From: Apoda limacodes
Lineage: Eukaryota; Arthropoda; Insecta; Lepidoptera; Limacodidae
Direction of reading: 5' to 3'
DNA length: 64,000 nucleotides
Assembly (NCBI GenBank): GCA_946406115.1
Contig: OX291543.1
Location: forward strand, 1,552,501 to 1,616,500
Both the position numbers and the translations under genes were made by a program. A model generated the notes under the pieces. The model made no database searches and had not been told where the DNA came from. It was given only the letters and a program-made list of their open reading frames with translations. Position 1 is the first letter of the stretch. Each line of letters starts with the position of its first letter. Shown here one piece after another: positions 22,018 through 34,021 of this stretch.

Positions 22018-22350
22018 AGATCAGTGACACACCGACTGCAGCGCCACCTACCGGGTCCAATTGTGTTATCAAACCATGCAGGAACTCAAACGTACACCAT
22101 AAAATATCATTAAAATCTTCCCTGCTGTTTAGGACAAGATCAGTGACACCGACTGCAGCGCCACCTACCGTGTCCATTTGTAAGTTCAAACCTTGCAGGG
22201 ACCTACTCGAACATACACAAATAATATAATTGAAATCGTCCCTGCAGTTTAGGAGAAGATCAATGACACGCTGACTGCAGCGCCATCTACTGTGTCCAAT
22301 TGTATTTTCAAATCATCCAGGAACCCATTGAAATATTCAGTAAAATTTCA
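22018..22350 (+). repeat. Tandem array, 119-120-bp unit, 2.8 copies
   Basis: 'gatcagtgacac' occurs at 22019 and 22138, with 'gatcaatgacac' at 22258. Each is followed by 'gactgcagcgcca', 'gtccaattg'-like and 'caggaac'-like blocks. LINE-A copy A4 starts right after the last partial unit. Confidence 0.85.
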
Positions 22351-22356
22351 CCCAAA

Positions 22357-24912
22357 CCAAGGGATCACTTAATCTCCGCCCTGGGAGGCTGATCCGCCAA
22401 CCGGTGTTAAGTCTCTGAAGTAGTAGCCGTGCCGGAAAAGGAGACCGGAGTGGACCCGGCTACTACAACAGAGGGGGATTAGGGGCCCTTCCGCCTGCCG
22501 TGTCAGCGACCGTATTATCTGTACCGAGCTTTGGCAGTTCTAGTACCGCACCTTTTGCTGTGCTGTGAATCCTCATATTTAGTCTAAGTACCTTTTTTTA
22601 AAAAAAATGGCAAGACAATTAAGGAAAAGAGTTTTTTCAGCGGCCGCTCCATCCACATTTAATGTGGTCTCTTGCAACGTTAGGGGTATTCATGCAAACC
22701 TTAACGCAGTCAACCTCTATCTGGAGACTGCGCAGCCGACCATTCTTTTCCTAACGGAGACGCAGATATCCTGCCCGGCCGATACATCATACCTTCACTA
22801 TCCCGGCTACAAACTCGAGCACAATTTTGTGAGTCGTGCCGGTGCTATGTACATATGTTCGTCCGGGAAGAAATCTGCTTCATAGCCTTGGAGACAGGGA
22901 CCTGTCGATATTGAGGGTAAGCGTAGATCACGGCGGCCAAACTTGTATCTATGCGTGCCTATACAGGTCTCAAAGCGGTGACACAGGCGTAACTCGACTC
23001 TTCACGCATCTGAGTTTGTCGACTGACAAAATTTTAGGGCAGTATCCCACAGCATAACTAGTAATTTTGGGAGACTTCAACACCCACCATCGTGAGTGGC
23101 TTAGTTCTCGAACCAATAACTACCTCTATCCGCTCAATATCTCCCAATATCTGCTCATGAATTTTCTCTGACCTATGGATTCTCTCAGCTGGTACTTTCT
23201 TCAACGAGAATACCAGATATAGAGGACCATACGAGCTCCTTACTGGACTTTCTGCTGAGTGCTGACTACACAACCGGACAGATATTCCGTCTCAGTGGAT
23301 GCGCCTCTTGGCTCCTCCGAATACTGTCTCGTTCGGACTCAAATGCCATGCACACAACCCGATCTATCTGGGCCAACTAATTGGCGTCGTGTGTGGCACT
23401 TCAAGTTGGCAGACTGGGATTGATTGCGAGAATTTTATGCATCGTACCAGTGGAGGCAGCTCTACTTTAGCTCAGAAGATCCTGACGTCTGCACAGCCGC
23501 AGTCACTGAGACAATCCTCGCTGGTATGGAACGCTATATTCCTAACATTCGAGTAGCTGCCGGCGTCAAAAGCCATCGGCAAAATAGGTGGAGGACTTGC
23601 GAGCTATCCCTCTGGGAGTCGTGCTTTCTGGTCGCTTGCTAAAGCTGCCGAGGGGAGCTTCTGCCAGTCGTCGTTACCACCACTGCGTAAGACCGATGGT
23701 GACTTGGCCCATAGTGCAAAAGAATAAGCCGATCTTTGCCTCCAACTCGAATGAACGGCGAAGGCGCTGTACCACCTACTATACCGTGGTGCGGTAAGAC
23801 CATTCCGGAGATCTCTATAACACAGTGGGAGGTCAGGCGGGGGTTGCGTTCTCTAGAAGTTCTCTAGACGGTATACCAGCAGTGGTGCTTAAGGAGTGTA
23901 TTCCTGAGTTATGTCCAGTACTCAAGCGCCTCTTCGCGCTTCCCTACCACTAGGCAATTTTCGTCTTCATGGAAGACTGCGAATGTGCACCCGGTGCCCA
24001 AAAAGGGCGATAGATCAGATCCATCGAACACGAAAACACGACCTGGTCAGCGATCGTCAATATAGCTTTCGTCACGGTCGTTTGTCTGGTGACCTTCTAG
24101 TGTATCACTCACCGATGGGCAATAGCCATTGAGAGTCAGGGGAAGGCATTGGCATGTAGCCTGGACATAGCGAAGGCGTTCGATCGGGTCTGGCACCGCG
24201 GTCTTTTATCGGAGTGCCTGAGGTTTTGTGCAAATGGGTGGCAAGTTTTTTGTCCGGTAAATACGAGCCGTAGTTGACGGTAGTTGCTCTGATAGCATGG
24301 ACATCAACGCTGGTGTCCCGCAACGCTCTGTGTTGTCTATTACGCTGTTTCAACTGCATATCAATGACATGTTGGACATCAACAACATACATTGCTATGC
24401 AGATGACAGTACTGGAGACGGTTATTATATGGGTCGTGCAAACATCCCTTGTTCCGTTGTGGAGGAAAACCGCGAAAAACTTGTCTCAAATCGAGACCAC
24501 ACTGTCCAAAGTCTCTGACTGGGGACCGGTACACTTAGTTCATATATTATTCAACCCTACAAAGCCACAAGTCTGCGCGTTCACCGCTAAGAAAAACCCA
24601 TTCACTGTGGTCCCACAATTTCAGAACACTCCTCTCTCCATCTCCAAGAGCATTGGGATCCTTGGCGTTGACATCTCCAGCGATGTCCAGTTCCGAGATC
24701 ATTTGCAAGATAAGGTGAAGCTGGCGTCCAAAAAACTAGGTGTTCTCACCAGAGCGAGGCAGTACTTCACGTCGGGGCAGAGGTTGCTGCTTTACAAGTC
24801 GCAAGTTCGGCCCCATTTGGAGTACTGCTGCCATCTCTGCGCAGGTGCACCCGGATACCAGCTTGGCTTTTTGACTCGGTTCAACGACGGGCTGTGAGAA
24901 TTGTCGACGATG
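22357..24912 (+). mobile_element. LINE-A copy A4, old and truncated at both ends
   Basis: It starts inside the LINE-A 5' UTR ('gggatcacttaatctccgcc') and stops inside the thumb region at 'gagaattgtcgacgat'. The endonuclease start is readable (22607: VSCNVRGIHANLNAVN ... LTETQIS), and later GDRSVLSITLF-type palm remains and HCYADDSTGDGY at about 24390-24425. The ORF is broken into more than ten pieces by indels, with internal deletions in the linker. Sequence LINEB follows directly. Confidence 0.85.
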
Positions 24913-24919
24913 TAAAAAT

Positions 24920-26650
24920 GATAATTTTTATTTGTTTGACATAAATAAGTTTATATCATTTTTTATATTGACTAAAGGTACATTGTATCTATCTAAGTAT
25001 TGTAAGCAACGACTGACTACTTTGTTAGCATATAATATTTTGAACTCTTCTGTAGATATCTACTTGGACAACACTGATACTGTTAGTAGTGTTACTAATA
25101 GTGAGGTGACTTTTAATGCTTTAAACTGACTTCAGTGACAAAGAGGAAGCATAATGTACTTAAATTATTTCATCAAAATATTCAAGGCTTCCTTGGCAAA
25201 AAATTGAATTATTTATTGAAAAAATCAATATAGACATCTTATGTATAACAGAAAACTGGTTAAAACACATGAGATGTTGTTAAATATAAAAAATATTTAA
25301 GTTTCAAGTTGTTACAACGGACAAAACCATATTCGAGGAGGTTCATTAATTCTAGTAAATAGTAAATTCAAAATAAAAGAACGTAGAGATGTTGTTGCAC
25401 TTTCAGTTGAAAAATTAATTGAATTTGAAAAATATATAATTGTCTGTGTCTTTAGGCCACCTTCCACAAATTACTCTGAGTTTGAAAAAGTAATGGAGAA
25501 TGTTCTAAAGCTGGTGTTCTAAAGAAGCCAAAAAAAGGTGATTTTAACGTAGATTTACTCATAAACTCCTCATTAAGTACTTGCTTAATTAGTCTATTTA
25601 TGTCATTTAACTTGGAAAATCTCTTTCTAGAGCCTACAAGAATAACTGAAACAACTGCAACCTGTTTAGATAACATATTCTGTAACTGTGAATATTTAGA
25701 AAAAACATTATAAGTTGTCTGAAATCGGATCATTGTGGTAAAAGTGCTAGCTTTGCCATAACTTGTTCCGAAGTAGACAAAGAGATAATATGTAGGCTGA
25801 TCACTGTTTCTCGGATAGATAGTTTTGTAGAAAAATTAAAAACTATCTTGCCCGCGCTTGAGCCCAAAATAGATGTCAATTATTTATATAAAAACTTTTT
25901 CCAGTCAGTGAATAAAACTTTCAAAAACATTTTTAAAACTTAAACAATAAGATGCAGTCAGAGGCCTAAATTTAACGATTGGGCTACAAAAGAAATTAAA
26001 ATAAGCAGATATAGACTTTATGAATTATATCCACTAAAATCGCTTATGCGCGATCCAAGCCTTAATTAACATGTCAAAATTTTTTAAATCAGTCTGTCTT
26101 GTTGCAAAGTCTAATCACATAAGCAGAAAAATAAAATCATCTGATAATGTGATTAAAACTGTTTGGAATGTAATCAATAATGAAACTGGTAGATCAAAGG
26201 CTCGTGAACAGGACTTTAATATCAAAACAGACTCTGGTTTAATCGATAATGCAGAATTTTTTTCCGAAATATTTGAAAATTTCTTTGTTGAAATACCATC
26301 AAAAATAACTGAATCCTTAATTTCTTTTTGCCAAGCTGCTGAATCTATTATAAAGGACAGTGTTACTGAGTGTAACGTTAACTTTAAATTTAAACATGTG
26401 GATCCCGAAATAATTATCAAAACATTTAAAACACCTAATCTGAAACATACTGAAGATTTGTGGGGGATGTCTGTTAAGTTAATTAGCTCAATCATTTCAG
26501 TTGTTGCTCCCTATCTTGCTGATATATTTAATGTTTGCATTGATAGTGGTTTCCAGACCTTATGAAATGCAGTAAATTGATACCTCTTTTTAAATCTTGT
26601 GACAAAGAAGATCCCTCAAATTTTAGACCAATATCTCTATTGGACGCACG
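24920..26650 (+). pseudogene. LINE family B relic: endonuclease, linker, start of RT
   Basis: At about 25150-25265 the translation reads VLKLFHQNIQGFL and, after lesions, LCITENWLK, the N and E motifs of an AP-like endonuclease. The longest open piece, 26071-26568, is linker sequence (IKTVWNVINNETGRSK, then FSEIFENFFVEIP). It leads after a frameshift into KLIPLFKSCDKEDPSNFRPI, the first RT block. Downstream palm and thumb are missing: at about 26643 the sequence switches to an unrelated 3' tail. Many stops are present. The family resembles the Jockey/CR1 broad group. Confidence 0.7.
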
Positions 26651-26654
26651 CCAT

Positions 26655-26770
26655 AAAACAGTATTGTATTAGTTTGTAAAGCTAGTTAATTTACTTGACG
26701 ATTCGAAAGTGTTCTAAGTAACCCATTTGAATAAAAATATTTTGATTTTGATTTGATTTTGAAAGAAAAC
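26655..26770 (+). repeat. LINE 3' tail, tail family 2
   Basis: It is homologous to 14784-14900 and ends in TTTTGATTTTGATTTGATTTT. It may be the tail of family B after an internal deletion, or a separate insertion. Sequence 26771-27065 holds no recognised feature. Confidence 0.55.
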
Positions 26771-27065
26771 CGCTTACTTGACTTATACACTGAAAACTTC
26801 TACACAGCCCGCTTATAATAGTTTCTCTTTTAAAGCCCACATCTGCTCCACAAAGACCACATTGATACCATGTGACTGTCCTATATTAATTAGGTCCACC
26901 CAAATAAAATACTATGATGTATATATTAGGTTCCTATATATGAAATTGATGTTTTATAGAACTGGCCACTTTGATCTCAAAAAGCCGACGTTGGTTAAGA
27001 ATTCCAAATAAAAATTTATTTAAAATTTATGCTTGTCTATTTCTGTTATATAATTAAATTATATA

Positions 27066-27961
27066 CACACCGGCACAATAAGCGGAACACAAAAAAAGGA
27101 TTTTGAACGAATGGCAGCAGGTTCTCTTTACTGATGAGTGCAGAGTTCTTTTAAAACAGATCGATGGGAGACAGCGAATATGGAGACGCAAAGGAGAACG
27201 CCACATACAATCTAATTTTGAACACACAGTGGCTTATGGTGGCGGCTCGATTATGGTTTGGGGAGGGATATGTTTGGGAGCTCGCACGGAGTTAGTGATA
27301 GTCACAGGAGGGACCATGACAGCAGATCGATACATCAAAGACATTTTAGAAGAACATGTTGTACCATTTGCCCCATTTATTGGTGACGACTTTATTCTAA
27401 TGCAAGATAATGCTCGTGCTCATAGTGCACAATCGGTACAGGCATATCTGAGCCACGTAGGTATACCGGTGATGCAGTGGCCAGCAAGTTCCCCCGATAT
27501 GAATCCGATAGAGCATGTCTGGGACTTGCTAAAAAGAAGGGTTAAATCCAGAATGCCACCCCCCAACAATCTGAATGAACTTGGAAACGCATTACTTGAG
27601 GAGTGGGAGCGGTTGCCTCAAGAAATCATCGATAACATAATCTGTAGCATGCCCAGACGAATGGAAACCGTAATCAGAGCAAGAGGGGGAAACACTCGTT
27701 ATTAATTTTGCTTTAATTTTATTGTTAAATCATTTAATGCTAACTTTTCTTTATTTTTTGTGATGGTTCATAATCATCTAAAAATTTCACTTATTTCAAA
27801 TTTCTTTATTTTTCAATAAAAAATAACGAAGACTTTCCAAAGTCGTTGTTAAAAGATGTTAATCAATTTGTTATTTTGTGTCTAATTACATTTTCGTCAA
27901 ATATATGCGTTATTATCTAATATTCTCCCTTTTTTTCTGTTCCGCTAGTTGTGCCAGTGTG
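27066..27961 (+). mobile_element. Tc1-like transposon, 896 bp, intact TIRs, deleted 5' half
   Basis: The ends CACACCGGCACAATAAGCGG and (reverse complement) CACACTGGCACAACTAGCGG begin TIRs of about 34 bp that match at about 30 positions. Both sides are flanked by TA within TATA, the target of this superfamily. The transposase ORF begins almost immediately after the left TIR without its DNA-binding half. About 250 bp of non-coding sequence separates the stop from the right TIR. Good TIRs plus a missing N-terminus mark an internally deleted copy that could only move with outside help. Confidence 0.88.
27103..27708 (+). pseudogene. Tc1-like transposase, catalytic domain only (DD34E)
   Basis: About 200 uninterrupted residues: LFTDEC contains the first Asp, LMQDNARAHSAQ the second, and SSPDMNPIEHVWD the Glu. 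From the second Asp to the Glu there are exactly 34 residues, giving a DD34E triad as in Tc1. The glycine-rich GGGSIMVWGGI motif is present. Members of this family are usually about 340 residues; here the N-terminal helix-turn-helix pair that binds the TIRs is missing. No ATG is found at the beginning, only the frame running out of the TIR. The catalytic domain is undamaged, so the deletion is probably recent relative to other relics in the window. Confidence 0.88.
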
Positions 27962-28029
27962 TATATAATTTAATAATTCATTTGTTTTCGCGTCTTTCAA
28001 TTTTGCTTTGACATCGTTTTGTGCTGAAT

Positions 28030-28860
28030 ATGGAAAACATAAAATATCGCATTATTTTCGAATACGAATTCCATCGTGGCACTAGCGCTGCAGAAACAGC
28101 TCGAAGGGTTAATAATTTGTACGTAGAAGCTACTGTAAAAAAAACACACCTCGACTTGCAGAACAAACCTAGTGGACGGCCGGAGACCCTAGTTGTCAGT
28201 AAGGAATTGAAAGTGATCGTGGAATCGGATCCATCTCAAACCACGTCAGAGTAAGCTGCAGGCTTCGGTGTGAGTGATAAAACTATTTTAAATCATTTAA
28301 AACAAACTGGAGAAGTGAAAAAGCTTGAAAAATGGGTACCACATAAAGTAAGTGAAGCAAACCAACAAACACGCGTCGACTGCTGCGTCACGTAACTCAA
28401 CCGTCACAATAACGAGGGGATTTTGAATTGTATCATTACTTGTGATGAAAAAAGGATCCTATACCATAATCGGAAACGCTCATCACAGTGGTTAAATCTA
28501 GGAGAACCTCTTAAATCCTACCCCAAGCGAAAGTTGACTAAAAAAAAAGGTACTGGTTAGTGTCTGGTGGACCAGCGTTGGTGTCATCCACTACAGCTTC
28601 CTAAGATCTGGTCAGACGATTATGACAGATCTGTATTGCCGACAATGGAAACCATGATGGAAAAGCTAGCCCTTAAACAGCCGAGATTGGTCAACCGCTA
28701 TAGCCCGCTGCTGCTTCAGGACAACGCTAGACCACACACTTCACGGTGGCAATACCAGAGGAGCTAGGATTGGAATGTCTCCATCACCTACCGTGCTTAA
28801 CGGACCTTGCTCCAACCGGAAGCAGCCCGCGGAGCCCGGTGTTCGGTCGCTTGTTGCTCA
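28030..28860 (+). pseudogene. Mariner-like transposase relic 1
   Basis: It starts with ATG at 28030: MENIKYRIIFEYEFHRGTSA, the first helix-turn-helix. It then loses part of the linker (KPSGRPETLV) and continues through DPSQTTSE to a stop and SDKTILNHLKQTGEVKKLEK. The catalytic region is split over frames: IITCDEKRILYHNRKRSSQW (first Asp), PLLLQDNARPHTSRW (second Asp) and TDLAPTG (degraded third motif). Stops and frameshifts are present throughout, and no TIRs were recognised. It ends where a second, oppositely oriented mariner fragment begins. Confidence 0.8.
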
Positions 28861-28861
28861 G

Positions 28862-29083
28862 TCAAGTGAAGAAACTAGCGATCATAATTTTCCCTACGCT
28901 TCTCGATCGCTGCACATTTCGTAGGCGTTGGTTCGTTTTGTAACAGGCAATCTGGCGACTGACGGATTCGTCACATGTCACAATGTATACGCGCCGAGAC
29001 GAGCCTGCTTCAAATTTTTGAATCATATCACGGCACCATTCCACACGGGCCTGCATCTGAGCTTCGGTAAGGTTGTACGGCAC
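28862..29083 (-). pseudogene. Mariner-like transposase fragment 2, opposite strand
   Basis: Minus-strand translation: LTEAQMQARVEWCRDMIQKF, then YIVTCDES and NVQRSRSVGKIMIASFF. These correspond to the region before and just after the first catalytic Asp in a mariner subfamily different from relic 1. Both sides are truncated. It abuts relic 1 at 28861, tail to tail. Confidence 0.7.
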
Positions 29084-29411
29084 CCAGCACGGAACTATCC
29101 TCCTCTAGACGACGATCTGGCTGTCGGGATAGCGAGACTGGTCTCAACGACCTCCTCTAATAGAGAAGAGAAGTCATATTACCCAGTGGGGCTGCTGGGG
29201 ACTAGGGGCCGTGGTTTTCTTGTGCAATGCATAAGGGAGGTTTGCCAATAATCGCAACGCCCGGCATGCGAGTTGGCGATCGTAGATTGATGTTTAATAC
29301 TCCCTCAGTATGGTGCTGCTGCTCACAATCTGGTATATCCCTTAGTCGCCTCGTATGACACCTACGGGAGGATTTGGGGTGGTATTATTCTGCTTCGCCG
29401 ACACCACGCGG
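29084..29411 (+). repeat. LINE 3'-end-like sequence
   Basis: 'atcccttagtcgcctcgtat', 'gacacctacgggaggatttg' and 'cgacaccacgcggcaattca' resemble the 3' UTR of a frequent lepidopteran LINE (memory only). There is no coding signature. Confidence 0.4.
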
Positions 29412-29439
29412 CAATTCATGTCAACTGTGACATGAATTG
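29412..29439. repeat. Perfect 12-bp palindrome arms with 4-bp loop
   Basis: 'caattcatgtca' - ACTG - 'tgacatgaattg'. It follows directly after the LINE-like 3' end. No function is assigned. Sequence 29440-30140 holds no recognised feature. Confidence 0.8.
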
Positions 29440-30148
29440 AGCTAAATTCAGTTAATTAATTAGTCCGTGTTCCTGAAGTTCCTTGTTTTCTTTCTATCAT
29501 AGTTTATCTTTTTTGAAAACATTATTCTGACGTCCACTGTATCTTTTAACGTGTGGCGTGCGACTATTTTAGTGTTTTGTAGTTTGTGTATAATAAATTC
29601 GATCGCGAAGTTTCCAGATCGAATCACTGTTCTATAAACTTCAAGCAAAGATTTTAAGATTGAATCTATTTATTATGCATTCAAAATGGTTACTAAAATA
29701 ACTTGATTGTATACAAACGCGCTCGCTCACCCACATAGGAGAATAATAAAAAAGCGAACGGGTTGAGTCACATCACATCACATACCTACCTGTTTTATTA
29801 TTTCGGACTCTGAAACTCTGACGTTTCCGACCTCCGTGTGCGAGGTTCTCAAAAACCCGCAGAGTTGCGTTTTTATAAAAACAGTTTAAGTTTTTAACTA
29901 TAAAATTACTAACTATATTTGTTTAATTCATAAGTAATTAAACACTAATTATTGGTTTCTTATATCTTGTCTAAATTTTCCTCTTTTAGTAAGATGAAAA
30001 ATCATGTGTTTCGTACGTCTGGAATTTTTTTTTAGGTTTTTAAGAGAACCTAGTAGTAGGTAGAATCTACTAGTTTTGGAGCCTAAATCATAGTTTTTTT
30101 TATTTCAAGTTTACAAAATAACACAAGTGCAAAAAAACAGTGTACCTA

Positions 30149-30484
30149 CCAGCGTTGCCAGACGTCCCGATTTTGGCGGGACGTCCCGATTTTTAAATCA
30201 AAATAGGCTTAATCCCGTGCAGCGTACTGACTCAACTATTTAGCGATAGGTTTAATCTGATTTAAAATATTATATTATTATTAAAATACATTTTCTATAG
30301 ATATTATTACTAGGTACCTATCTATTGTCACGTAAACGTAATTTGAACTCAAATAAATATTCAAAAACTTTTGATTGTATACGTTTTTTTTACTATGTCC
30401 CGCTTTCGACGAAAGAATACCGCTTTTTTTACTCAAAAAGTTCCTAAATCCCGACTTGGCGAAAAAAAGATCTGGCAACGCTGG
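30149..30484. mobile_element. MITE, 336 bp, hAT-type ends
   Basis: The left end CCAGCGTTGCCAGA and the reverse-complemented right end CCAGCGTTGCCAGA are identical over 14 bp. Flanking octamers 'tgtaccta' (30141-30148) and 'tatggcta' (30485-30492) agree at 5 of 8, a possible worn target duplication. 'cgtcccgattttggcgggac' near the left end is an internal foldback. No transposase is present. Confidence 0.7.
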
Positions 30485-32554
30485 TATGGCTACATATAAA
30501 ACAAGTACCGACAGGGGAAATAATAATAAAAATTAATATAACTACTTGATAAATAATAAAGAAATAGATTGTAGGCGTTTTGAGTCGTGCTTGAGTTGAG
30601 GTAGTAGGTACTATTAATTATTCTGTGGTTGAGGAGGGAATAGGCCAGATGGAGAGAGCCAGATATAAACTTGTTGTAAACAGTATTTGACATTCTACGG
30701 AACCCTAGCGTAATGCGAATGGAATATTTCATGCCCTTGGCCAGTTTACCATATATGGGCATAAAAAAAATTATACTTCTTAGTTCATTTTAAAAACACA
30801 TTTTTAGTAGGTAGGTAGGTACATTTAAGAAAAAGTTATTTAAATTTAATTTTAAGATTTTTTATTTTAAGGAAATTTAAGCCATATAAAATTTAGGTAC
30901 TTCGATATTTTGAAATTAGAAAAATAGTACCTGATACCTAAGTACATTAATATCAACACCAGTATATTTTGGATTGACATAGATCCTGGTACCACCTACC
31001 TAGGTAGGTAATTGCACTTTTAGAAAAGTGATCGGCACTGCATAAGAATGTAGTATTTTTCGTCGATGTCCCTAAAAAATCAAAAATCTTCAATATGCCT
31101 GTCAGAGCATCTACCTTATAGCTTTTCGTGTATTCATCGTCTTTCCTTACATTTTAGAAATTTATTCTTTCCCTCACAAAAAAAAGTTTAGATACTTATC
31201 GAAGTTATCGATATGGATTGGGATCCAAGATCCAAACTACTATGAAGTAGGCAAAATAATAAAAATACCAGTTTTATTGGTTTAATAGAAATATCCTAGC
31301 AGAAGTTAACAATAGGTAGGTAGGTAGGAACCTACATACGCACTTAAGTCACTTTAAGGTACGGCTTCGTTCTTTATCTTTTAAATGAAGCTGAAAGCCC
31401 CCGTTCATGTAACATAGCTTTAATTCTTGTGTTGTAGGTACCCACCTAGTTCCTACTCTGTTTGTTTTGTATTCTACAAATAAGATACGTACCTCCTTGT
31501 TGAACTGGTTATGTAGAGGAGAGTAGCAAAGACGTTGCCGCTCCGTGCAGCAAAACATGTGACGCAAGCAAGCAAGTTGACGGCTGGTCAAACAGTAGGG
31601 TGACCCCACATTAACTGTTTTCTAATAACGAAATTTATTTTAATACTAAAATCGAAAACGTTACAACTTAAAACTAAGTACCTACTGCAGCGGGCGGGGG
31701 CGTAGAGTAAAGTAGCTGCAATCTACCTTTATCTATTTAGGTATCGGGAAAGTACTGGTATTATAAAGAAACAAGGTTACTTTACTTTTGGAAGATTTTT
31801 TACATTCACATGTTTTTTTTTAAACGTGAGAAGAATAAGCATCACTTAGACTGATCTACCTCATATGAGAATTATTATACAAATGCAACTTGTCTATTAT
31901 ATTTCTTTGGTTTCCATGTCTTCCTTCTTTATCATGGAATCGGCTTTGGATTTTAGTATCTAAATCTCGCCTGGAGCGTCAGTGTGAGTTATGTATTTGA
32001 TACAGGAGTAGGTTCCTATCTTACCATGAGTTTACTGGCTATGTAAAACCATTAAAAATCTCTTAGGGCTCCCTGATTAAGACAGGAGTCGATCCTACAA
32101 ATTTATTTTGACTTGCCCGGTCTATATTTTTCACTTGTAAGTCAATTCATATAAAAAAGTGATAAACCTGGTGTTCCGATCGTTTTTATTCAAAAACACA
32201 CTGACACCATCTATTATAGCTTCGTAAAAACACTATGTAGTATTTGCTGCTATAATACGTTCGCTAGCATTTCTACTTCCTCTTTACCTAACGAGAGGTC
32301 GTACTCGTAACCTCTACAATACTTACTTATGCTGGTACGTAATAATCACATTTCTTTGCTAATTGTTATATTTATCAATGAATCAGACCTAAATGACATA
32401 AATAGCCATTTGTATAAAAATAAAATTAAAAAAATTACTTTAGATCTGAAAAAACTACAAACTTAGATACCTTACGGTTTCTATTTTTAGAGTAAATACA
32501 AATGGAAGTTGAAAATTGAGACTTCGTTGTTGTCAACGATAATTCTAAACAGAT
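30485..32554. other. Intronic stretch rich in TAGG/ACCT microsatellite runs
   Basis: Short (TAGG)n tracts are found at 30808-30822, 31007-31020 and 31313-31328. Similar ones occur at 35671-35685 and 39389-39400. The minus frame at 31349-31609 (86 codons) and the others show no domain. No transposon border was recognised. Confidence 0.5.
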
Positions 32555-32764
32555 ATGTACTACTACTAACTTACGTACTAAACTAAGTACCTTCTACTGA
32601 CTTACGTACTAAACTAAGTACCTACTACTAACTTACGTACTAAACTAAGTACCTACTACTAACTTACGTACTAAACTAAATACCTACTACTAACTTACGT
32701 ACTAAACTAAGTACCTAGTACTAACTTACGTACTAAACTAAATACCTACTACTAACTTACGTAT
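32555..32764 (+). repeat. Minisatellite, 31-bp unit, about 7 copies
   Basis: 'acttacgtac' starts at 32569, 32600, 32631, 32662, 32693, 32724 and 32755, a constant spacing of 31. Units differ mainly at 'aactaagtacc' versus 'aactaaatacc'. It dissolves into 'ctgctactgctgctactg' on the right. Confidence 0.93.
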
Positions 32765-33111
32765 GTATTAAACTGTCTGTCTGCTACTGCTGCTACTGTA
32801 ACTACTAGCTTACCTATCAACTCGTATAAACAACGACTGTTTTTGTTAGAAGGTCCCCAAAATAAGGAAATGTCTACTTTTATAGGCACGTAATTATCCA
32901 TTTTTTCTTTATAGGTAATATTCTACAAAAAACAGTAGTATTGTATTTTTGAAAGACGAACTTTATTATATTACTATATTAATTAGTTTGTCGTCGGCGC
33001 GTAAAATACTTATATCTAAACCAACCTAACAAGCGGAAGTAATTTCATAGTTTATTATTACTGGGTACAAAATCTTAATATAAGTATTTAATTTTAAACT
33101 ATTTGCATTTT

Positions 33112-33395
33112 TAGGGTTCCGTACCCAAACGGTAAACATCGGGACCCTATTACCAAGACGCCGCTGTCCGTCCGTCCGTTTGTCACCAGACTGTATCTCA
33201 TGAACCGTGATAGTTAGACAGTTGAAATTATCACAGATGATGTATTTCTGTTGCCGCTATAACAACAAATACTAAAAAACAGAAAAAAAAATGTAAGCGG
33301 GCCTCCATACAACAAACGCGATTTTTTTGCCGTGTATATAGATAATGGTACGACACCCTTCGTGCGCGAGTCCAACTCGCACTTGGTTCTTGTAA
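33112..33395 (+). repeat. Dispersed lepidopteran repeat ('gggttccgtacccaa' family)
   Basis: It starts 'agggttccgtacccaaacgg' and contains 'gtatctcatgaaccgtgata' and 'ttgaaattatcacagatga'. It ends 'gtgcgcgagtccaactcgca'. Homologous text is at 57925-58310, with fragments at 41632-41690 and in R5. Sequence 33400-34020 shows nothing further. Confidence 0.75.
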
Positions 33396-34021
33396 TTAAC
33401 TTTGCCTTGTATTGTAAGTAAATGTTCTAGGTGTTGTGTATGTTATACTGAGTAGGTACTAAGACTTACCTAAAACCTTTAAAAATTCAATGCAATTTTT
33501 TAACGTCCTGTAAATAATAATCTTGAAAAAAAAACAACTAAAATTATAGTTTCTCTGATACCTACGGACGATTTGAAATAATATTAAAAAAAAACTCATT
33601 TTTTGGAATGCTTGTATAAATAACCTTCTTCATACATCTCATACAGGTATCTAAAGGAGAATGTAAGTACTTGCCTGATCGACCTCGACTTCGACGTAGT
33701 GCCGGTGGAGCCGGTGGAGCCGGTGACCAACCAAGTACCAAACAACGAACAAAGTCTGTAATATGGGTTCTTAATATGCCAATAATAAATAAATAAAAAA
33801 AGAGGACTGAGCAAAGACCTGCTGCTTAGAACGTTTTCTGTGGTAAATATGATACCTAATGGCTTTTTCTAATAGAGACCTAGGTAGGTATCACTAATTT
33901 GGTTAGTATATTTGGAAATAAACATGTAGATTTATCCACTACATATCTATACACCTATACTTATGCATGCCTTTAGGTACATACCAAATAACAAAAAATA
34001 TTGTCATTCATTTCTTTGTTA

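Noticed and set aside
26115..26495. 126-codon minus frame
   Set aside because: It is the reverse of the LINE-B linker coding region.
32555..32764. Possible CRISPR-like array
   Set aside because: Units are contiguous 31-bp repeats with no unique spacers, and the genome is eukaryotic; it is a minisatellite.
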